DNA of 10,645 nt from CAZSNH01 sp052388455 (lineage in GTDB: Bacteria > Pseudomonadota > Alphaproteobacteria > Rhizobiales > Hyphomicrobiaceae): positions 1 to 10,645 of the forward strand of contig JBQTIA010000137.1 of NCBI GenBank assembly GCA_052388455.1. The letters run 5' to 3'. Positions within the stretch are counted from its first letter, which is position 1. Each line of letters starts with the position of its first letter. The notes beneath the pieces are model-generated. The model was not told the DNA's origin and did not search any database. It saw only the letters and a list, made by a program, of their open reading frames with translations. Position numbers and translations under genes: made by a program. Of the stretch, positions 1 to 6,049 are shown in pieces.

Positions 1-138
1 AGGGAATCCACCATCGCGATTTGCAAGGAAATCCACACACCACCGCGGACATCCTGCAACTCGGCGCCAACGCTCCTGACCATTCTTCAAGGCAGATCAG
101 CACGTTCCGAGTTCTTCACGGACGACTTCATTGCATCG
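1..138. other. Left-edge intergenic DNA, no gene recognised
   Basis: This stretch lies downstream of the stop codon of the minus-strand amidase. A plus-strand frame is open from the window edge to a stop at 301-303, and another small plus-strand frame begins at 21. Both run antisense across the amidase and their translations resemble no family I know. I see no convincing terminator hairpin with a T-run for the amidase here. The 3' end of a gene lying further left cannot be excluded. Confidence 0.4.
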
Positions 139-792
139 TCATTTTCCGGCGAGCGCCTTCGCAGAGCGCTCCCTCAGCTCTGGCAAAAATCGCCACAAAA
201 GCTCACCAGGACAGGATGTTCCGACATGTTCACGATGACCGCTGATGGTCGCCGGGTCGATCGTGTATTCCTGAGCCAGCCAGGCGACGAGGGCAACCAG
301 TGACTTCTTCTGCGCGTCCGTCGGCGTATCCGGACCCCACGTTTCCGTCTTTCCGTTCGGCAATTTCTCGACATGCCCGCCCTGAAAATTGCCGTCGAGC
401 ACGACCATGATCAGTCGGCTTCGGTCGTAGACGGTTGCCGAATCGCCGATGAAATCCAGACTTCGCGCCTCGGCGATCGTTCCGTCGCGGGTGATGATGT
501 AGTGGTAGGCGATGTCGCCCCACTGATGGTCCGCAACCATATGGCCATGCTGAACACCTTTGATGTTCTGGGCGTTAGTTTTATCTACGCGCCGGCGAAA
601 ATACGTGGTCGTGTAGTGGATGACGATACTCTTGAAGCCACCCGCCGGATGCTTGTCCATGAGTTCAGGCTTGGCCGCCACGGCTCCCCACTTGGTGCGA
701 GGCCAGATGTCGGGCTTCTGGACATCGGCAGCCTGGACGAGGATCGTGCTGCCGAGCAGCAGCGCACATAAAGCGGCCAATCGGACGTGCAT
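139..792 (-). CDS. Exported N-acetylmuramoyl-L-alanine amidase (PGRP/Amidase_2 fold)
   Basis: Predicted zinc amidase that cuts the bond between N-acetylmuramic acid and the L-alanine of the peptide stem, acting on peptidoglycan or muropeptides outside the cytoplasm. The 217-residue product opens with a signal peptide (R4, hydrophobic residues 5-19, likely VQA cleavage after residue 21). The mature part starts with WPRTKWGA (30-37), typical of PGRP-type amidases. Likely zinc ligands are H59 (in IVIHYT), H186 (in GHREH) and C194 (in TSCPG). W91-G92-D93-I94-x-Y96-H97 matches the family WxDIxYH motif. The ATG is preceded by AAGGAG about 7 nt upstream (799-805 region). It is the third gene after the scaffold gene and yidD, 58 bases beyond yidD, so probably cotranscribed. 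The fold and chemistry are clear; whether its role is wall recycling, division or antagonism is not. Confidence 0.9.
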   Translation of the reverse strand: MHVRLAALCALLLGSTILVQAADVQKPDIWPRTKWGAVAAKPELMDKHPAGGFKSIVIHYTTTYFRRRVDKTNAQNIKGVQHGHMVADHQWGDIAYHYIITRDGTIAEARSLDFIGDSATVYDRSRLIMVVLDGNFQGGHVEKLPNGKTETWGPDTPTDAQKKSLVALVAWLAQEYTIDPATISGHREHVGTSCPGELLWRFLPELRERSAKALAGK

Positions 793-850
793 GCAAAATC
801 TCCTTCGAACGACTTGTCGTCTGCCTTCGATCGAGCAGAGGCCCGGAACG

Positions 851-1165
851 TCACCTCTCGTGCCGGCCGTTGGGGTCGACCTCGATCGACTTTAGCGACC
901 AGCGTCCGTAACGCCACGGCTCGAACGGATGCCGGACATGGTGGAGGTCGGGCGGCGGATCGTAGCCCGACGATCCCCAGGGATGGCAGCGGCTGAGACG
1001 CGAGATGGTCAGCCAGAGCCCCCGCCATGCGCCGTTCGTGTCGATGGCGTCGAGCGCATATTGCGAGCAGGTCGGCAGGTGCCGGCATTCCATCCCGATC
1101 AGCGGCTTCAGCGTCCAGCGATAGACGTGGATCGGCGCCTTGAGGATGGCTGCGGCGAGCTTCAT
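851..1165 (-). CDS. yidD: Membrane protein insertion efficiency factor YidD
   Basis: Small membrane-associated protein that helps the YidC insertase place inner-membrane proteins. The 104-residue product carries the family signature: an N-terminal amphipathic stretch (residues 2-16, KLAAAILKAPIHVYR), then CRHLPTCSQYALDAI (27-41), G45-AWRGLW, RLSRCHPWG (56-64) and YDPPP (68-72). The cysteines C27, C33 and C60 are in the expected places. It is somewhat longer than the roughly 85-residue E. coli protein because of a C-terminal tail (about 73-104), which I believe is common in alphaproteobacteria. The start was chosen because its ATG overlaps the TGA of the upstream scaffold gene (ATGA, 1162-1165), which implies translational coupling, and because the YidD homology begins exactly there. 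The much longer frame that extends upstream is antisense or out-of-frame shadow. Confidence 0.93.
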   Translation of the reverse strand: MKLAAAILKAPIHVYRWTLKPLIGMECRHLPTCSQYALDAIDTNGAWRGLWLTISRLSRCHPWGSSGYDPPPDLHHVRHPFEPWRYGRWSLKSIEVDPNGRHER

Positions 1166-1623
1166 CGGGTTGCGGCTCCCGCAATGCCCGCGCGTTCCGC
1201 GAGCTCGGCCAGCGCTTTTTCGACCGCATCGAAAACCAGCAGAGTCGAGGCGTGCCGGTGGGGATAGTCGGCGACCGGTGCGAGCAGCGCGAGGTCGCTC
1301 CAGCGGCCTGCAGGTGGTGAACCGCGCTGCTTGAGCATCGCGCGCATCGCTCCCGCAACGGCGCGGAACTCGTCTTCGTGCGTTCCGACGATTTCCCGCC
1401 CGACCACCGAGGCGGCCGCCTGACCGAGCAGACAGGCTTGCACCTGCTGGCCGAAGTCGGCGAAACGATCCCCCTCCATGCGGATGTCGATGGTGATCGT
1501 GGACCCGCACAGCTTGGAGCGCGCAGAGGCGGTCGCGTCGGGCCGCTCAAGCCGCGCCGATCTCGGAATTTCGGCCGCGAGTTGCATCAGCCGGTCGCTG
1601 TAGACGTCGTCGAGTTCTGCCAT
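1162..1623 (-). CDS. IscU/NifU N-terminal-domain-like iron-sulfur scaffold protein
   Basis: A 153-residue single-domain protein of the NifU_N/IscU family, which in canonical members assembles Fe-S clusters on three cysteines. Visible here are MAELDDVYSDRLMQLA at the start, SKLCGSTITIDI (C39, the first scaffold cysteine) and VQACLLGQAAASVV (C64, the second). The third cysteine is absent: the matching C-terminal place reads YPHRHASTLLVFDAV (120-134), with H122 and H124. From memory, Rhizobiales members of this subgroup share this RHAST-type motif, so the loss appears to be a subfamily trait and not damage. The frame extends to 1695, but homology begins at the ATG at 1621-1623, which also leaves room for the promoter at 1677-1705. 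Its stop overlaps the yidD start. Whether it truly builds clusters, or only binds metal, is open. Confidence 0.87.
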   Translation of the reverse strand: MAELDDVYSDRLMQLAAEIPRSARLERPDATASARSKLCGSTITIDIRMEGDRFADFGQQVQACLLGQAAASVVGREIVGTHEDEFRAVAGAMRAMLKQRGSPPAGRWSDLALLAPVADYPHRHASTLLVFDAVEKALAELAERAGIAGAATR

Positions 1624-1654
1624 GCGCCTGCCGGCCTCGCCGTATCGGGGACCG

Positions 1655-1705
1655 CTGACGGCCCGCACCTGCACCCTATATATAGTCTGACACACCGCTC
1701 ACCAA
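1655..1705. promoter_or_regulatory. Candidate divergent promoter pair sharing a palindromic TATATATA
   Basis: Between the divergent scaffold gene and hisI lies TATATATA (1677-1684), which can serve as a -10 element on both strands. On the plus strand, CTGACG (1655-1660) lies 18 bases before TATATA at 1679-1684. On the minus strand, TTGGTG (complement of 1700-1705) lies 17 bases before TATATA (complement of 1677-1682). Both fit sigma-70-type spacing, though the -35 elements match the consensus only partly. The assignment rests on sequence pattern alone. Confidence 0.45.
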
Positions 1706-1752
1706 GGCATCGGCCCGTCCGCCAAACGATGCCCGCAGAAAGGTTCGACGCC

Positions 1753-2190
1753 ATGACCTCGCCCGCTTATTCGTTCGCCAGCCGCGGCAGTCCCGCGGAC
1801 ATCGAGAAGGGGCAGGCCTTCCAGCCGAAATTCGATGCCGACGGCCTGATCCCGGCGATCGTGACCGATGCGACGACGCAGGCCGTTCTGATGTTCGCCT
1901 GGATGAATGCCGAAGCCCTGGCCCTGACCATATCGACCCGGCGGGCGCATTTCTGGAGCCGCTCGAAGCGGCGGCTATGGGTCAAGGGCGAGGAGAGCGG
2001 CAATCGCCTCGACGTGGTGTCGATGGCCGTCGACTGTGATCAGGATGTGCTGCTTTTGAGCGCGCGCATCGAGGGCGACGGCGTCGCCTGCCACACGGGA
2101 GCGCCGAGCTGCTTCTACCGGTCGGTTCCACTCGGATCGCCGCCGACCGCCATCATGCAGCTCACCCCAAATCAGGTGTGGAAAGCCTGA
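1753..2190 (+). CDS. hisI: Phosphoribosyl-AMP cyclohydrolase (histidine biosynthesis)
   Basis: Opens the purine ring of N1-(5-phosphoribosyl)-AMP in the third step of histidine synthesis, in the cytosol, using zinc. The 145-residue product has the full motif set: FQPKFDADGLIPAIVTDA (23-40), LMFAWMNAEAL (46-56), AHFWSRSK (65-72), the metal site VDCDQD with D94, C95, D96 and D98 (93-98), and CHTGAPSCFYR with C113, H114 and C120. There is no C-terminal HisE (phosphoribosyl-ATP pyrophosphatase) domain, so this is the single-function form usual in alphaproteobacteria. The ATG at 1753 was chosen because AGAAAGG (1737-1743) sits about 9 nt upstream. An in-frame ATG at 1729 is a weaker alternative. 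It is transcribed away from the scaffold/yidD/amidase group, and the patatin gene follows on the same strand after 234 bases. Confidence 0.96.
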   Translation: MTSPAYSFASRGSPADIEKGQAFQPKFDADGLIPAIVTDATTQAVLMFAWMNAEALALTISTRRAHFWSRSKRRLWVKGEESGNRLDVVSMAVDCDQDVLLLSARIEGDGVACHTGAPSCFYRSVPLGSPPTAIMQLTPNQVWKA

Positions 2191-2424
2191 CCCCGGACCG
2201 AGGGCGCTGCGTTGCAGCGACGATTTCGGACGCCGTTCGACAAATCAGTAGCCCCCCTTTAACAGCCCGGGCGTATCCTACATTAGGGTTTAAAGAGTCG
2301 TTTTCGCCGGTCGGCGCCGTCCCCGAATATCTTCGGGCTGAAGCAACCGAGCGACGGGGGCGATCCGGAACAACGGCCCGTGCGGGCTGCGCTGCGCAGT
2401 TCCGCCCTGCGGACGGAGACGACC

Positions 2425-3375
2425 ATGGGCGTCGGCAAGATCGGTCTGGCTTTGGGCGGAGGCGCGGCGCGGGGCTGGGCCCACATCGGCGTGCTGAAAG
2501 CCCTGGTCAAGGCCGGCATCAAGCCCGACATCGTCGCCGGCACCTCGATCGGCGCCGTGGTCGGCGGGTGCTACGTGGCCGGCCATCTCGATGCGCTCGA
2601 GGACTTTGCGCGTGAGCTGACGCGCCGCCGCGTGTTCGGCTACCTCGACATCAATCTCGCCGGTACCGGGCTCATCTCGGGCCAACGCCTCTGCGATAGA
2701 CTGGAGAAGCATCTCGGCGACCGCAACATCGAGGAGCTGGAACGGAAGTTCGTCGCGGTGGCAACCGAGATCGGCTCCGGTCACGAGATCTGGCTGTCGC
2801 GCGGGCGCCTCGTCGATGCGGTCAGGGCTTCCTATGCGCTGCCCGGCATTTTCAAGCCCGTCCGCATCGAGAACCGCTGGTTGTTCGACGGCGCCCTGGT
2901 CAATCCGATCCCCGTATCGGTCTGCCGCGCGCTTGGCGCCCGCTACGTCATCGCGGTCAACCTCAACTTCGACATTTCGAGCCGTGGCGCCGTCGTGCAG
3001 CACTCCGATCTCAATCCCGGCGAGCTGATGGTGCGCGACGAGCCTCAGCCCGTGACCGGCAAGAACGGTGTGGCCGTGCGCCGCCTGCTCCAGCGCCAGA
3101 TCTTCGGCAAGGGCGAGGATGCGCCGGGAATCTCGACCGTCATGGTCGAAGCCTTCAACATCGTGCAGGATCGGATCGCCCGCTCGCGGCTCGCCGGCGA
3201 TCCGCCGGACGCAATGATCAGCCCGCGGCTGGCCGGCATCGGACTGTTCGACTTCCACCGGGCGGACGAGCTGATCGCCAGTGGCGAAGCGGCGGCGCGG
3301 CGCGAGGTCGAGGATCTGACGCGCGAAATCGGCAGCCGGCAGACGGCGGCACAATTGCCGGCCGTACGCCCCTGA
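2425..3375 (+). CDS. Patatin-like phospholipase family protein
   Basis: Predicted serine lipid acyl hydrolase of the patatin/RssA-NTE type. The 316-residue product has the oxyanion motif GGGAARG (11-17), the nucleophile elbow GTSIG with S41 (39-43), and the catalytic Asp in DGALVNP (D155, with G156 and A157), completing a Ser-Asp dyad. There is no signal peptide and no clear transmembrane helix, so it is probably cytosolic or peripherally membrane-bound. Residues about 240-300 form a C-terminal helical extension often seen in bacterial RssA-like proteins. The ATG at 2425 was chosen because it has GGAG (2415-2418) 6 nt upstream and begins the family sequence (MGVGKIGLALGGG). A longer in-frame start at 2380 has no such support. 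The real substrate is unknown. It converges with the CBS gene, 90 bases away. Confidence 0.93.
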   Translation: MGVGKIGLALGGGAARGWAHIGVLKALVKAGIKPDIVAGTSIGAVVGGCYVAGHLDALEDFARELTRRRVFGYLDINLAGTGLISGQRLCDRLEKHLGDRNIEELERKFVAVATEIGSGHEIWLSRGRLVDAVRASYALPGIFKPVRIENRWLFDGALVNPIPVSVCRALGARYVIAVNLNFDISSRGAVVQHSDLNPGELMVRDEPQPVTGKNGVAVRRLLQRQIFGKGEDAPGISTVMVEAFNIVQDRIARSRLAGDPPDAMISPRLAGIGLFDFHRADELIASGEAAARREVEDLTREIGSRQTAAQLPAVRP

Positions 3376-3465
3376 CTTTCATATCGCCGGCCGTCATGTC
3401 ACCGATAGACAAGCAACGGCTTCCGCGTTGAGCGCAGCGGGCAGCGAGACGAGCGCAAGCGACAC

Positions 3466-3897
3466 TCAGCCCGTCGCGAGATAGCCGCGCATGGCCGAAA
3501 CTTCCATTTCGACCTCTGCGACGTGATTTTTGACGACATCGCCGATCGAGATGATCCCGACCAGGCCATCGTCCTCAATCACCGGAAGGTGGCGGAAGCG
3601 GCCCTTGGTCATCAGCTCCATCAGCTCATCGACGAGATGCGCTTTCTGGCAGGTCACCACGTTGCGGGTCATGATCTCGGCCACCGGCGCCTGAAGTGCC
3701 GCCACGCCGCGCTCCGCAATCGCGCGGATCACGTCGCGCTCGGAGATGATGCCGGCAACCCGCCCGCTCTCGCCGACGATGACGATGGCGCCGATCTTTT
3801 TGGCGGCGAGCTTCTGCGTGACATCGAGCAGCGTGGTGTCGGGCCGGGCCGTCGTGACCGCCTGGCCTTTGCTCTTCAAGATGGTTGCGACGTTCAT
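3466..3897 (-). CDS. CBS-domain pair protein
   Basis: A 143-residue protein made only of two CBS motifs: CBS1 at about residues 10-62 (with GAIVIVGESGRVAGIISERDVIRAI, D55) and CBS2 at about 75-128 (with RHLPVIEDDGLVGIISIGDVV, D120). Stand-alone CBS pairs usually form a Bateman module that binds adenine nucleotides and acts as an energy-sensing or signalling partner. The ligand here cannot be read from sequence. No catalytic or membrane domain is fused. The ATG has an excellent Shine-Dalgarno sequence, GGAGG (complement of 3904-3908), 6 nt upstream. It is alone on its strand: it converges with the patatin gene and diverges from the PAS gene across a 485-base gap. Confidence 0.93.
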   Translation of the reverse strand: MNVATILKSKGQAVTTARPDTTLLDVTQKLAAKKIGAIVIVGESGRVAGIISERDVIRAIAERGVAALQAPVAEIMTRNVVTCQKAHLVDELMELMTKGRFRHLPVIEDDGLVGIISIGDVVKNHVAEVEMEVSAMRGYLATG

Positions 3898-4147
3898 CGA
3901 TATCCTCCACCCGACCTGCTGCGTTTCATCCGCACCTCCCTACATGCGACCGGCTGAATGACAGGTGGCAAGGCAGGGCGAATGTTGCACTCGAGCGTTG
4001 TTCAAGCGCTTCTTCCCGGCGGCAGCGATGTTCGCACTGCTCCGAAAGTATCGTGCGGCATCTCAGCCCACTGCGCAAGTCTCTGTCTTCGCTTTGGTTT
4101 GTTGTGCATTTGCGAGACGATCATCCCGCATCGCGTCATTGTGCCGG

Positions 4148-4174
4148 GCACACGAAAGGGGTGCACACGAAAGG
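4148..4174. repeat. Short direct repeat, two copies
   Basis: GCACACGAAAGG occurs at 4148-4159 and again at 4163-4174, a period of 15 bases. The two copies are identical over 12 bases. It could be a paired binding site for a regulator or a chance duplication. A related partial copy, GGCACGAAAG, follows the inverted repeat at 4286-4295. Confidence 0.5.
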
Positions 4175-4270
4175 ATTGCGCGCTCGGCCAATCCGCGCCT
4201 CACATGCCCGGCGGTCTCGTCGGCAGCAGCCGACATCAATCCCGTCGAGCCGTGATTACCCAAGTCTTGC

Positions 4271-4291
4271 CGTGTCATTCCGAATGGCACG
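4271..4291. promoter_or_regulatory. Operator-like inverted repeat upstream of the PAS gene
   Basis: Arms CGTGTCATTC (4271-4280) and GAATGGCACG (4282-4291) are inverted copies around a single central base, with one T/G mismatch. The 21-base dyad lies 91 bases before the chosen PAS start. The size and symmetry suit a dimeric helix-turn-helix regulator. A remnant of a dispersed palindromic repeat is also possible, because similar GTCATTCC sequences are common in intergenic repeats of this group. Confidence 0.4.
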
Positions 4292-4382
4292 AAAGCTGCT
4301 CTCTCTGCCGTCGAGCGCAGCGGAACAGGACGATCCGCGCGCCGTGCAACCGCACCGGCCAGGGCTACGCCCCGACCCGTGC

Positions 4383-5036
4383 ATGACGGACCGGGACATG
4401 CAGCACAAAACGACCAAGCACCTGTTCACCTATTGGAACGACGTGAGGGACGGTCGCCTCGCGCCCCGCCGGTTCGACATCGAGCCCGCTCAGATCAGCG
4501 AGGTGCTCCCCGATACGTTCATGCTGGAGCGCATCGCCCGCTCGATCTACCGCTTCCGGCTGGCGGGCACACGCATCTGCGACCAGTTCCAGTCCGAATT
4601 CCGCGGCGTCGATTTTCTCGAGGGCTGGTCGCCCGAAGATACGACGACGCTCGAACGCCAGCTCGCCGCCATTTCCGATCAGGGCGGCGTCGGCCTGTTC
4701 GCCATCGAGGCGCGCACCGTCGGCGGAGAAAGCGTGCCGTTCGAGATCGTCATCCTGCCCCTCGTTCACACCGACGGCATGATCGACCGCTTCCTCGGCG
4801 CCGTCAGCCCGCTCGAAACCCCGGCGTGGCTCGGCAGCGAGCGGCTCGTCTACAAGCGGCTGATACGCCACGAAATCGTCTGGCCGGACGGCCGGCCGCA
4901 TGCGGTAGTCGACCGCGCGCACCGTCAGGTTCCCTTCCTGCCCCACGTGCGCAATGCGCGCATCGTGCGCTTCGAACGGCGTCAGTTCCGGGTGTACGAC
5001 GGGGGCCTGACCAAGCCGGAAGGCGACAAGGCTTAA
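4383..5036 (+). CDS. PAS-domain protein (PAS_5-like, single domain)
   Basis: A 217-residue cytosolic protein resembling the alphaproteobacterial PAS_5 family. Family-like features are the N-terminal TKHLFTYWNDVRDGRLAPRRFDIEP (11-35), then VLPDTFMLER (41-50), YRFRLAGTRICDQFQSEFRGVDFLEGW (56-82), and the beta-strand pair VPFEIVILPLVH (118-129) and FLGAVSPLETPAWLG (137-151). No kinase, GGDEF or DNA-binding domain follows. Residues about 165-217 are a basic tail of unknown function. It may sense a small ligand or act as an adaptor. Such proteins are poorly characterised. The start is uncertain: neither the ATG at 4383 nor the in-frame ATG at 4398 has a strong Shine-Dalgarno sequence, and similarity begins just after both. 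Its stop codon overlaps a CtrA-like box. Confidence 0.8.
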   Translation: MTDRDMQHKTTKHLFTYWNDVRDGRLAPRRFDIEPAQISEVLPDTFMLERIARSIYRFRLAGTRICDQFQSEFRGVDFLEGWSPEDTTTLERQLAAISDQGGVGLFAIEARTVGGESVPFEIVILPLVHTDGMIDRFLGAVSPLETPAWLGSERLVYKRLIRHEIVWPDGRPHAVVDRAHRQVPFLPHVRNARIVRFERRQFRVYDGGLTKPEGDKA

Positions 5037-5047
5037 CAAAATATTAA
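5033..5047. promoter_or_regulatory. CtrA-type box TTAA-N7-TTAA
   Basis: TTAA at 5033-5036 and TTAA at 5044-5047 are separated by exactly 7 bases, the established consensus for the cell-cycle regulator CtrA in alphaproteobacteria. The left half overlaps the PAS stop codon, and the PilZ gene starts about 235 bases downstream. The match is exact and such AT-rich pairs are rare in this GC-rich DNA, but binding is an inference. Confidence 0.5.
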
Positions 5048-5060
5048 AGACAACAGCCAT

Positions 5061-5106
5061 CGATCGACCGGAGCGACGGTCTCATTGCGGCCGGTCGCTC
5101 CGATCG
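5061..5106. other. Stem-loop 1 between PAS and PilZ genes
   Basis: Perfect 9-base arms CGGAGCGAC (5069-5077) and GTCGCTCCG (5094-5102) enclose a 16-base loop. The pairing can continue past a 4-base bulge through CGATC (5061-5065) and the GATCG running to 5106. No T-run follows, so it is not a classical intrinsic terminator. It may be a 3' end processing or protection element for the PAS transcript, or part of a PilZ leader. Confidence 0.5.
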
Positions 5107-5130
5107 GGGACAGGCCGGGTCCTCCGGGGC

Positions 5131-5157
5131 GGGCGACCGTCTCAAAATCGGTCGCCC
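5131..5157. other. Stem-loop 2 between PAS and PilZ genes
   Basis: Perfect 9-base arms GGGCGACCG (5131-5139) and CGGTCGCCC (5149-5157) enclose a 9-base, A/T-rich loop. The sequence after it is AATTAGCCC, not a T-run. The 5' arm and loop start (GCGACCGTCTCA) closely resemble those of stem-loop 1 (GCGACGGTCTCA), so the two look like diverged copies of one element. Confidence 0.55.
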
Positions 5158-5282
5158 AATTAGCCCTTCAATAATTCGCCCGCCCGCAAAGTGGCACGCA
5201 GACCTCCGAGGCGGGCCGCTCGTCGTCGTCCGCCGCAAACCAGGGTCGCGTGTCGCCCCATTGCAGCGGAACGATTGCCTCC

Positions 5283-5912
5283 ATGTCGATTGCCCTCAGC
5301 CAAGTCCGTCGACCTGCAACCGCGTACACCCGGGTCGCCCCGGATCGCCGCCGCCACAAGCGCTTCGCCATCGCCGTCCTCGGCCGCTTCATGCGAGCCA
5401 GCAAGCAGGAGTACCCCTGCAAGCTGAATGACATTTCGGTCGGCGGAGCCTCGATGATGTCGCCGGTGCCCGTCTACATCGGCGAAAAGATCATCGCTTA
5501 TCTCGATCAGATCGGCGGCATCGAAGGCACGGTGGTGCGCGTCTTCGAGGGCGGCTTCGCCATCCGCATCTCCGCCTCCCAGCACAAGCGCGAGAAGCTC
5601 GCCGCTCAGATCACCTGGCTGGTCAACAAGGACAAGCTGACGGGCGTTGAATCGCGCCGCCACGAGCGCAACACCCGCGTGCCGCCGAAGGCCTCCGTAC
5701 TGACGCTGGCCGAAGGCATCACCACCGACTGCCGCATCCTCGACATCTCACTCTCCGGCGCCTCGATCGAGACCGAGGCGCGTCCCCCGCTCGGCAACGA
5801 GGTGATGCTCGGCAAGCTGCGCTGCCGGGTCATGCGCCACCACGATCAGGGTGTCGGCGTGCAGTTCCTCGACATCCAGGATCCCGATGCTCTCCGCCGC
5901 TATTTCGGATGA
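5283..5912 (+). CDS. Tandem PilZ-domain protein (predicted c-di-GMP receptor)
   Basis: A 209-residue protein with two PilZ-like domains, a fold that commonly binds cyclic di-GMP. Domain 1 (about 22-118) has the RxxxR motif R23-xxx-R27 followed by D50-x-S52-x-x-G55 in LNDISVGGA. Domain 2 (about 124-207) has R125-xxx-R129 and D154-x-S156-x-x-G159 in ILDISLSGA. Both keep the residues expected to contact the ligand, so both could bind. No membrane segment or enzymatic domain is seen. The start at 5283 is preferred because the segment from 5250 to 5282 looks non-coding, but no strong Shine-Dalgarno sequence decides it (GCGGAACG is the best nearby). A BTLCP peptidase gene follows on the same strand after 137 bases, and a CtrA-type box and two hairpins precede it. 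Confidence 0.9.
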   Translation: MSIALSQVRRPATAYTRVAPDRRRHKRFAIAVLGRFMRASKQEYPCKLNDISVGGASMMSPVPVYIGEKIIAYLDQIGGIEGTVVRVFEGGFAIRISASQHKREKLAAQITWLVNKDKLTGVESRRHERNTRVPPKASVLTLAEGITTDCRILDISLSGASIETEARPPLGNEVMLGKLRCRVMRHHDQGVGVQFLDIQDPDALRRYFG

Positions 5913-6049
5913 TGCCGCGCACGAAAATCCGGGGCTCCGACGATCGGTAAAGTTTGAATCAATTGCCCCGGTCGCACTTCACTGAGGACGGACGAATTTC
6001 AGGTAGCGTGATGTCGTGAGTGGAGGCTCCGCGCAAAAGGAGCAGGGAA

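Larger units (their letters stand above)
3898..4382. other. Long intergenic region between CBS gene and PAS gene
   Basis: No coding sequence is convincing here. Several plus-strand frames are open, but their translations are rich in Arg, Ser and Cys and resemble no family, and the frame that runs into the PAS gene loses any similarity before 4383. Its base composition looks less GC-rich than the neighbouring genes. It holds a 12-base direct repeat (4148-4159 and 4163-4174) and an operator-like inverted repeat (4271-4291), and must contain the promoters of both flanking genes, although I cannot place them with confidence. Confidence 0.55.

Noticed and set aside
1..303. Plus-strand open frame from the window edge to a TGA at 301-303
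   Set aside because: More than half of it is antisense to the well-supported amidase gene, and its translation shows no recognisable motif, so it is most likely an open shadow frame in GC-rich DNA.
585..1550. Very long minus-strand frame overlapping the amidase, yidD and scaffold genes
   Set aside because: It is out of frame with three genes that have clear family motifs. Its translation is Arg/Ser/Ala/Pro-rich, typical of an alternate-frame shadow.
2290..3354. 354-codon minus-strand frame opposite the patatin gene
   Set aside because: It is antisense to a gene with complete patatin motifs, and its Asp/Arg/Ala-rich translation shows no family resemblance.
3376..3465. Possible terminator between the convergent patatin and CBS genes
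   Set aside because: I found no stem with a following T-run on either strand in these 90 bases; termination may be Rho-dependent.
3429..4323. GAGCGCAGCGG shared by 3430-3440 and 4313-4323
   Set aside because: The 11-base match is GC-rich and short with no similar flanks, so it is compatible with chance or a minor dispersed repeat fragment and was not called as a feature.
5919..5985. CCGGGGC ... GCCCCGG inverted repeat after the PilZ gene
   Set aside because: The stem is only 7 bp, the loop is about 29 bases and there is no T-run; too weak to call a terminator or regulatory site.
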